Source: Symmetrospora coprosmae (lineage: Eukaryota > Basidiomycota > Cystobasidiomycetes > Symmetrosporaceae). Taken from it: a stretch of DNA of 64,000 bases. Of the stretch, positions 57,116 to 64,000 are shown piece by piece. Below the pieces are notes generated by a model. That model saw only the letters and a list, made by a program, of their open reading frames with translations. It was not told the DNA's origin and made no database searches. The position numbers and the translations under genes were made by a program. Position 1 is the stretch's first letter; every line of letters begins with the position of its first letter. Location of the stretch: assembly GCA_008802785.1 (NCBI GenBank), contig VUYT01000032.1, positions 149,398-213,397 on the forward strand, read 5' to 3'.

Positions 57116-60100
57116 TTACATTGTATCAAGGAAGTACTCTATCTGTTCATCTAGCGTTGCATTTGCGTGCAATCCTGCATGCCTATCGGTCAGATACGGG
57201 CCAGTGAGCTCTTCCCACATGTTCCAAGCTGGAGGTCTACCGTAGTGGAAGATTTCGAGAAAGACCTGGTAGATATTGCGTGCGCCGAGACGATCTCTGT
57301 CCCAGATCACACCGACATCATCGTTCTGGTGAGGGGCCTTTGGCCGAAGCTGGTCGTCATTGGCGAAGTTGATCTCCTCCAAGCCTGTGCCATGCGTCCT
57401 GCCATGATCGTCAGCGGAGTAAAGGAGGTGATGTGCGGGTCGCCCTAGAAGAAAAGCGATGCATTGGTTGGTCAGCATATATGCCCTACAAGCGAGACGG
57501 CAGCGCAGACTTACATCGAGCCCCAGCAGGCACGGTACCGTGATTTCCGAGTGGGGTAAGGTTGTGCTGTGCGGCAGCGTCTTGCGAAGTATCGCACGAC
57601 ACGCGCACGCCATGGTGGCCGGCCTTGGGACGCGTCCTCCGGTTGACCGTTCCCCTAGCAGGAATGATTCAGCCGCGATGCTCTTGACTGGCAAGCTGCC
57701 TGGACTGCTCAGGTGTGGTTACTTACTGGTGATCTGGCATAGCGCATTCGATCCCGCGCCTAACGAAACGCTTCACTGTCTCGACTGCGAAATGCTCGCC
57801 TTCTTCTAGCAGAGGTGGCAGAGGGCCCTCGCCGGATCTGCTCTCGAGAACCGGGTAGGTTCGAGGGTCTATCTGGCTAGTGTGCTTCTCGTTGACTAGA
57901 ATGGTTGTGAACTCTTGATTTGCGGACTCGACTGCCAGACTCTGTGAGTGCGATGCGCTCCCTACGTCAGCTCTTGACCTTTCACTCTGACATAGAATCA
58001 ACGACTCACCTCCGGAGAGAAGCCTGAGACAAATCCACGCCCGCTGCCGACAGACGCGTCGCCGTAGACGGCTATTGGTCTGGGCTTCTTGTCAAGGTTC
58101 AAAGGACCGCCACGCGCATCGTAGCGATCCCGGCGTCGCTCCCGACTCTTCTTGGTGTGTCGGAGCTTGAAGCCCTCGCCCATGAACTCTTTGTGCGAGA
58201 TCGCAAAGTTGTAGTACTGAACGAGCTTGGCCTTGTACGACTTGATGTTGTTGCTGATGGAGAATCGGTCTGCCGCGCTCCTGTTGTGGTCGTTGACCCA
58301 CGCAATCGCCTTGTCCTGCAGGCTGTTCATCATCCGGAAGGCGGGAGCCGCCTCCATGATCGTCTTGCCATGAACGCGCGCTTCCGCCTCTCGAAGGAGA
58401 CCTTCCACCTCGTTCCAGCTGAGCTCGTTGGGGCCAACGTTCTCCCGGTTGATCGCCTCGCGGTGCTCGTCCTTGTTCTCCTTCCAGTTTTTCAGCGTTT
58501 TCGATTTCAGGAGCCGGTTCGTTGTCTTGCGCGTCACCGCATGAAGACGGTTGTTGCAGCGGTCCATCTCTGCGCGCCATTGCTCCGACCTCACATCTTC
58601 CGCCAATGTCTGGTCTGCTCGGATTGCCCGCAGGTTGGCCAGGCAGTCATCGATAATGGGGACGACGTCGGCCTTGATGCTGTACGTAGCGTTGTGTCGG
58701 CCGCCATCCATGGCGATGAGCCCGTTGTCCAGCGTGCTCTCGTGGAACTGTGGCTTCTTCTGTAGGTTGACGAGGGAGCCTTTGACCTACGTGCCTGGGA
58801 TGGGCTCGTCTGGACCTCGCACTCGCCGGCCGGATGCACCGAGTTTCCGCTCACTCTTGGACGGCGCACGATCTGTGCGCAGAAGGAGTAAGCCTATGTT
58901 GTTTTCTATGCTCTAACAACGACCTCACCTTTGAGAACGAATTTCGCCAGCTCTTTCTCTTCAAGCGTGTCATGATTCGGATGCAGGGCGATGGTGTACG
59001 AATGGCTGTAGCCATCTGAGTTGAGCAGCTTGGCGCACGGGACGAGGTAGTTGTAGCGCTTGTAGTGATGAGGACCGTACAGCTGATTCTTGATGCGCGG
59101 TCGCGTACCGTCGTCGACGTCGCCGGGAGCAAGGTAAGGCCGAGTGTCGGCATGGCCAAAGAAGCGGTGCAAGATCTCGTTGTAGCTGAAACAATCGAAA
59201 GTTCGCGAGTTGAACGGGCGCAGGGTATTTGGGGCAGCCTGGAGACGCACATTGACTTAGCTATGGACTTCAAGCGCGATAACCGCCGGTGCTCACCTCT
59301 CTAGGTATTTGAAACTTCAAAGAGTCAATGGCAGGCAAGACTCTCCCGTTCGGCATCGGCAGAGGACGCAAAGCAGGTTGCACGACCAGAGCGAAGAAAG
59401 TAGCCGCATCATACTTGACCATCGATTTCTTGAACTTTTTGTGCAGAGGGCACACCTTGATGACCTTCGCATCCATTTGCTGCATGCGCATGGATGCCCA
59501 GACGAACAAGAGGTATGCTCTATCACACAAGGGCTTTCCTGCTCCTGCTCGCATGACTCTCTCCCATGTCCCAAAGCGCCTGTCCCTATAGATGCTTGAG
59601 ACTGATGGGAAGGCGTTGGCCCCAATCATGGCAACCAGGTCGACCACGAATGGGTGGGTAGAGAGAAGGATGTAGCGCAAGAGAACATGCACTGGTCGGA
59701 GATGCTCCAGCCATATAGTCTTCTCGGCGAGCGTTTCGGCAGTGAAGACCGGATGATCCACGTCCCAATCAAGCTGAGCGACGTGACGTGGGCTGAGAAA
59801 GAACGCCTTCGTGCGCGCCAGGAGAGGGCCAGGCAAATCCGGCAGCAAATCGTCCTTGAGCGCTGGCAAGAGCTTGTTGAGTGTGATAGCAACGTGGCTC
59901 CTGCCGAACTGCCATGCGTTGACAGCGGCGGTGGCCGCTCGCGCATTGCACAGACCGCTGTACGTGCGTCCTCCTTCTTTGTCCCAGATCGCTGTATAGT
60001 CGGCGAGCAGGTTGCCGTCGTGGTTATGAAGCACGCTCGGGCCGATGTGTTCGGTGACCATCCGCTGCATGAAGCCATTGCGGGGGTTGGGCGCATCCGG

Positions 60101-60574
60101 TCCTTCAGCGCATGCAAGATAGATCTGGCGCTGCGTTTCGCGCTCGGACGGGGAGAAGTGGCCGGTCAAGCCGTCCGCGAGGCTAACCGGGAACGGCTCC
60201 TGCGCTTCGTCGAGCTGAAAGGTAGGTGGGAGAGTGACGACCGGGCGAATGTTCCATATCTGTCCGGCCACGCGACGCGGTTGCTGGCCGTCTACGGCTG
60301 CCAGACCTATGGCGAGGAGGCCAGCTCCCGCGCCCAGCATGGTGGCCGTATGTAGGACCTGCCCTTTGAGGTGGTCGAGCCGCGCGGCAGTTATGGCATT
60401 GAAGCTCAAGATCTTGACAATCTTGGTACTCTCGTCATCGTTGAAGTAGGTGGTGTTCGGTTCCAGTGGCCGAGTCGGGCCGGCTCGTGGAGGCGCGTCC
60501 GTGATGGCCTGTCGCACACGACCAAGACGGACGTTGAAGGTCTTTGTTGGACCTTTCGGAGCTCTAGGCGCCAT
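57116..60574 (-). CDS. Fanzor-like RNA-guided-nuclease-family protein (eukaryotic TnpB/OMEGA homologue)
   Basis: Proposed exons 60574-59297, 59238-58929, 58779-58010, 57941-57727 and 57695-57116 join in phase to about 1050 residues. The C-terminal half has the split RuvC layout of Fanzor/TnpB: RuvC-I LIAMDGGRHNATYSI (Asp about 554), the block KKPRPIAVYGDASVGSGRG typical of Fanzor, RuvC-II TTILVNEKHTSQ (Glu about 804; canonical DExxTS), and RuvC-III VIWDRDRLGARNIYQVFL (Asp about 992; canonical WNRDxNAARNI) followed by GRPPAW. The N-terminal half (about 530 residues) is unassigned and longer than in most described Fanzors. The usual CxxC zinc ribbon between RuvC-II and -III is not clear. An in-frame TAG at 58787-58789 is avoided only by the chosen acceptor. 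No transposase gene is next to it. Family call is by motif memory, not search. Confidence 0.72.
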
Positions 60575-61116
60575 GCTACCTGTACGGAGAACACGAATGG
60601 TCAGCAGATGTGGAGCGGCGCCGCGTTAAAGGCACAGAGAGACCCACCGCGTAGAGGCTAGCCTAGGTCCAGGCCAAGATTGAGGGGGTTGACGGGCAGA
60701 TCGACAACTGACAGATAAGAAGTTGGTCAGGCCTATCCTGGGTGCAGTCATTGGAGGTATCGCCGCTCACTTGGTCTGCGCAGGAGCAGGATTGGCGGTC
60801 CGGTCCAATTTGCGAGGAGCCAGAAGAGCAGCTCGGCTAAGATGCTCCAGTGGCCCAATGAAGGCACCACTGAAGCTCAAAGCGCGAGCGCGAGAGCTGC
60901 GAGGAAGATTAGGTTAATGAGAGCGCGGGGAGGGTTGGAAAGGCTGGTGGCAGCAAATTCGAAGGTGGGACAGGCTAAGGGCAAGCGGTACGCGCGGTGG
61001 GGGATGGGGAGTGATGAGGAGAAGAGAAAAGAGAAGGAAACGAGCGCTGGATGCGCTTCTTGTACTTGTGAATCAGCTTTTATCAATTGGGATGCTTGTG
61101 TCGGGTTGCAGACAAT
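60575..61116. other. Spacer between the Fanzor-like gene and the TTCGAA-rich region
   Basis: 542 bp with no supported gene. It should contain the Fanzor-like gene's promoter. A purine-rich stretch (gagaagagaaaagagaaggaaac) lies near 61018-61041. No terminal inverted repeat is recognised. Confidence 0.4.
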
Positions 61117-62160
61117 GTGAGCTTTGCGCGGCTGTCACAGCTCGGCACTTTCGAAGCTGATTCGAAGCTGTTCGAAGGGCGTCTCGAAGCTCGAATGGGT
61201 CTTCGAACCCTTCGAGCTGCCTTTCGAACCTCGAAGCGACGCTTCGAACCTCGAATTCGATTCGAGTTCGAACTTCGAATCACGGCCTCGAAGACCTCAA
61301 GCTCCGCCTCTCCCGCTTCGGTCTTTGCGCCACCGATACGCTCACATCGCATGGACAATCTTCTGGCCTCTCCACTCCTTTCGAACCGCTTCGAACCGTT
61401 CGAGGCGCTCGAGCCCAACTTCGAAGCGCCATCGGCGCTCGGGCCTCGAGCCTCCAACGGTCCGCACGGACCATCCCTCGTTCCCTGTCTTGGCCGCCCA
61501 ACGGCAAGACGTTAGAATGCACGGACACCCCTTACGCACTGTTCTTTGGCTCTAACATCTTTCCTCTTTGTTCCCGTGCGACTTCGAAGCACAGCCTCCC
61601 CGCTCAGTCCTCTTTCCACTTCTCTACAAGTAGCACGATGCTGTACCATACTCTCTCCTCTTCTCTTCGTGCTAATATTATCAATCGAACCTACTCTAAA
61701 GGTTTGAGTGAGCCTTCGAAGTCGTTTCCGACCTTCGAAGCTCAGGGTTCCTTTCGAACTCAGCGATATCCACCACCCCTCACTTCGACTTCGGTTCCTC
61801 CGTCCTACCGACACAGTAACCCACGTCAATCCACGTCTCCGAAGCGTGGCCAACCCTTTCGACCTCCTTTCGAAGTCGTTAGTCCCTTTCGAACCTCCTT
61901 CGAACTCCCTTTGAACTTCGAAGTCACTTCGAAGCTCGAATTTCACTTTGAACTACTTCGAATCAGTTCGAACCACTTCGATACACCTTTCAGCAACCCC
62001 TTCAACCTCTCTACAATACATCCGAGCACCCTCCTTCTTCCTTCACTATCCACAACCTCCCCTTCCTCCGTCGAACCTCGATTCGAAGTTCGGGGTCACC
62101 GTCGAACTTCGAATTCGAGATTCGAAACTCCTCTCTCCTCGCTTCCGCTCACACGATATT
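61117..62160 (+). repeat. TTCGAA-dense region, probably LTR/leader of a Ty3/gypsy-like element
   Basis: Roughly 25 copies of the palindrome TTCGAA, plus many one-base variants (CTCGAA, TTCGAG), lie between about 61150 and 62135, in two clusters (61150-61440 and 61580-62135). One copy per about 4 kb would be expected by chance. It ends about 20 bp before the gag start of a gypsy-like element, and a few copies continue inside that gag (near 62694, 62727, 62767). A possible LTR start is TGTGAGC at 61119. I could not define LTR ends or a primer binding site. Confidence 0.6.
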
Positions 62161-62180
62161 AGCACCCCCAACGTGGTACT

Positions 62181-62808
62181 ATGTCACACCCAATCATTCG
62201 TAACTCCGCGCGCACTGCAGAGCAGCTCCGCGCCGAGCAAGAGGAACTCGAGCAAGCTCGAGTTGCCGAACTGGAAAGACTTCGCCTGGAACAGCTCGAA
62301 CGAGAACAGTCCGAACTGTCCCAGCGCGACACACCCGGCCTCGTCAAAGACGACGAAGAAGACGACGACGCCTCCGAAGGCCGTCGAGCCTCGACTCCTG
62401 GACAGTCGGCTCCGGTCCAAAGGCCTCCTCCCTCAATTGAGGAGATGCTCCGCGTCCTCGTCCAAGCCACCTATCAAGACAGAACTCAACGCTCACCACG
62501 AGCCGATTCTGAGCCCATCGTCGTCCAAGACACCAAGGGCATCAACGCAAAGGCACCCGATACTTTTTCGGGCAAGGACCCTGCTGATCTCAGCAAGTTC
62601 CTCCTATCTTACCGGCATCGCTGGCGACTGGTTCGAGCCATTCACCGACCTGGACGTCGACCCGAACAAGCCTATCCTCACCGACTGGCGAGCTTTCGAA
62701 GCCGAGATCACAGGCATGTTCGGTGATTCGAACGCCGAAGCCACGGCCGAATACAAGATGGATACGCTTCGAATGAAGGCCGACCACAATGTCGCTGTCA
62801 GCACGTAA
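62181..62808 (+). pseudogene. Broken gag of a Ty3/gypsy-type LTR retrotransposon
   Basis: The first frame starts MSHPIIRNSARTAEQ, has a Glu/Leu/Arg coiled coil and reaches the gag core KAPDTFSGKDPADLSKFLLS near 62610. The core then continues in another frame as SSYLTGIAGDWFEPF and DWRAFEAEITGMFGDSNAEATAEY to the stop at 62808. Typical gag has about 40 more residues between these blocks, so a deletion has removed them and shifted the frame at the TCCTCCTATC junction (62600-62612). The capsid C-terminal part, protease and polymerase are absent; the sequence breaks off at a putative copia LTR. The element is not functional. Confidence 0.75.
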
Positions 62809-63047
62809 GGCTCTTTGGGCGCAATAGGCCCGAGCTCACCCCCTGTCTGGGAGCTGCCCGCTTGACGGGCGGGGACCTCATAGGGGCTGAGGCCCAAAGA
62901 GATGCACGAGCGCACCGCATGCAAGAGCCAAAGCTCTGCATGCGCTGCCAAGAGAAGGGAGCTGCCCAAGAGGGAGCTGGCGTCAGCCTGCCCCTCTCTT
63001 CTCTGTATCGTAGCATCACCTCTGCCAGGAATCGGTTAAGACTCACA
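62796..63047 (+). mobile_element. Candidate 5' LTR of a Ty1/copia element inserted in the gypsy gag
   Basis: The gypsy gag similarity stops near 62800 and a copia primer binding site begins at 63056. The 252 bp from TGTCAGCACG (62796) to ACTCACA (63047) have the TGT...ACA ends usual for copia LTRs and contain no gene. The left boundary could also be at the TGT at 62790. The matching 3' LTR lies outside the window, so the limits are inferred. Confidence 0.5.
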
Positions 63048-63055
63048 TCTTGATC

Positions 63056-63069
63056 GGTTATGAGCCCTG
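63056..63069 (+). other. Primer binding site complementary to the initiator tRNA-Met anticodon arm
   Basis: GGTTATGAGCCCTG is the reverse complement of CAGGGCTCATAACC, which as I recall is the anticodon stem-loop sequence of fungal tRNA-iMet. Several copia elements prime reverse transcription with a half-tRNA cut in this arm. It lies 8 bp after the candidate LTR end, as expected. The ATG inside it (63060) is also the start of the gag frame. Confidence 0.65.
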
Positions 63070-64000
63070 GCTCTTCCTCTGCCCCATCCACATCAGCTCT
63101 ACCGTTCAGTACCTCTACACCTCTGTCACCTACCTCGCCGACTGTCGGCCCTATCCCTTCCAGCTCCATTCTACCTCCTTTGCCGCCATCGCCGAAGATG
63201 GCGTCGCACGACAAGCTCGGCAGCTTCAACCTGCCCGACTCCGCCAAATTCGACGGGTCCAACTTCGATAGCTTCAAGCGTGCTTTCCGCTTGATGCTGC
63301 TCCTGGCCAACAAGCTCTATGTCATCGATTCGAAGGAGGTTACCCCCGAGGGCACCACCCTGCAGGACAAGCAGCGCGACAGCCTCATTGTCGCGCTCGC
63401 CCTGTCGATGAACATCAATGATCAAGCCAAAGGCATTATCGTCAGCTGCCAAGACGACGGCACCAAGGCCTGGCACGCCTTCGTCGACCACTACGGCAAG
63501 GTCGATCTCGGCACGACGCTCACCCTTGCCAGCGAGCTGGGCCATCTTCACTGGCTCGGCGGGGACTACGATTCCTTCACCACCTTCCTTTCGCGCTTCG
63601 AGGCCATCGTGGCCGACCTTCAGCAGCGCGGCTTCCCCTACGAGGACTGGTACCTTGCCATCCTTCTCATCGGCAAGGTGCCCATCGACTTCGTCAGACA
63701 CCAGATCAAGCTGGAGAAGCCGCAGGAGGTCAAGCTCAAGGACGTTATCAGCGTGCTGTCCTCCAACATCAACTTCGAGGAGAGCGCCAAGACGCAGACC
63801 GCCCTCTACGCAAAGGGCCCGGCCCATGCGCCTTCCTCCGACAAGATCCGCGAGTGCCCCCACTGCCGCGACGTTTTGAAGAAGGCACACCCAAAGTACA
63901 TCCATCCCGCCGACCGCTGCTATGCGCAGTTCCCTCACCTGTATGAAGAGGACAAGAAGCGAAGGGAGAAGAGGCAGAAGAAGGAGAAGGAGGACGATAA
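63060..64000 (+). CDS. Gag of a Ty1/copia LTR retrotransposon (runs off the right edge)
   Basis: Open frame from ATG 63060 (MSPGSSSAPSTSALPF; an alternative internal start is MASHDKLGSF at 63198) to the window end, 313 codons without a stop. A Ser/Pro/Thr-rich start leads into a copia-type Gag core: KFDGSNFDSFKRAFRLMLL, KQRDSLIVALALSM, DGTKAWHAFVDHYG, FTTFLSRFEAIVADLQQRG and ILLIGKVP. It continues to a Cys/His motif (CPHCRDVLKKAH, HPADRCYAQF) usual for nucleic-acid binding in these elements and a Lys/Glu/Arg-rich stretch. The frame is intact so far, so this copy may be recent. Protease, integrase and reverse transcriptase would lie beyond 64000. Confidence 0.85.
   Translation, partial: MSPGSSSAPSTSALPFSTSTPLSPTSPTVGPIPSSSILPPLPPSPKMASHDKLGSFNLPDSAKFDGSNFDSFKRAFRLMLLLANKLYVIDSKEVTPEGTTLQDKQRDSLIVALALSMNINDQAKGIIVSCQDDGTKAWHAFVDHYGKVDLGTTLTLASELGHLHWLGGDYDSFTTFLSRFEAIVADLQQRGFPYEDWYLAILLIGKVPIDFVRHQIKLEKPQEVKLKDVISVLSSNINFEESAKTQTALYAKGPAHAPSSDKIRECPHCRDVLKKAHPKYIHPADRCYAQFPHLYEEDKKRREKRQKKEKEDD

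Noticed and set aside
56880-61116. Terminal inverted repeats or a transposase framing the Fanzor-like gene
   Set aside because: I compared both flanks by eye and found no convincing inverted repeats or target duplication; a computed self-alignment would be needed.
61140-62140. TTCGAA cluster as heat shock elements for the HSF-like proteins
   Set aside because: HSF sites need GAA and TTC units spaced by two bases (nGAAnnTTCn). Here TTC and GAA abut directly, and spacing between units varies. A link to the HSF-like array is not supported.
61638-62162. Plus-strand frame of 174 codons before the gypsy gag
   Set aside because: Its composition simply reflects the TTCGAA repeats (repeated F-E-V, S-N-F) and it has no gag features.

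Overview
The window is nuclear DNA from a basidiomycete fungus. The genes are broken by many short GT-AG introns (roughly 45-150 bp, longer in a few cases), base composition is GC-rich, and the gene set is fungal: kinetochore Mif2, Iks1 kinase, Mid1 channel, a CarO-type opsin and a fungal SPX-RING protein. The strongly intron-split genes would fit Ustilaginomycotina (Exobasidiomycetes-like) better than intron-poor Ustilago, but that placement is a guess. Exon coordinates were worked out by hand from splice signals, reading phase and protein family similarity. They are models, not transcripts.

Layout. 1-5.3 kb holds a serine-rich 5' gene fragment and an unrecognised coiled-coil gene. 5.6-7.0 kb holds a microbial rhodopsin. 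8.2-11.4 kb holds mitoribosomal protein mL59 and the Iks1 kinase. 11.7-17.4 kb holds a head-to-tail array of three divergent genes with heat-shock-factor-type DNA-binding domains, not previously familiar to me. 18.1-23.6 kb holds an SPX-RING protein, mitochondrial release factor 1 and an Ats1-like RCC1 protein, the last two divergent. 24.4-31.3 kb holds metabolic genes: carnitine acetyltransferase, a peroxiredoxin-like protein and methylenetetrahydrofolate reductase. 32.1-37.1 kb holds a membrane-anchored kelch protein and the Mid1 calcium channel subunit. 37.4-42.0 kb holds one long reading frame joining a UBA-UIM-USP-like protein, apparently without catalytic residues, to a PDCD2/Tsr4 domain. 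42.4-44.7 kb holds protein disulfide isomerase, whose first active site is assembled from 4-nt and 11-nt microexons. 45.0-49.3 kb holds a short-chain dehydrogenase and a Dal5-type transporter. 49.5-56.8 kb holds CENP-C/Mif2, a small F-box protein and the TFIIH helicase XPB/Ssl2.

The right end (57.1-64.0 kb) is the mobile part. It holds a Fanzor-like (eukaryotic TnpB/OMEGA family) RuvC nuclease gene, then about 1 kb packed with TTCGAA palindromes leading into a broken Ty3/gypsy gag. That gag is interrupted by a Ty1/copia element, with a putative LTR, a tRNA-iMet-type primer binding site and gag, which runs off the window.

The most interesting items are the Fanzor-like gene, the three-gene HSF-like array, the microexon-built PDI active site, the USP-PDCD2 fusion and the TTCGAA cluster. 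Most other genes are conserved housekeeping functions with no evident pathway clustering.
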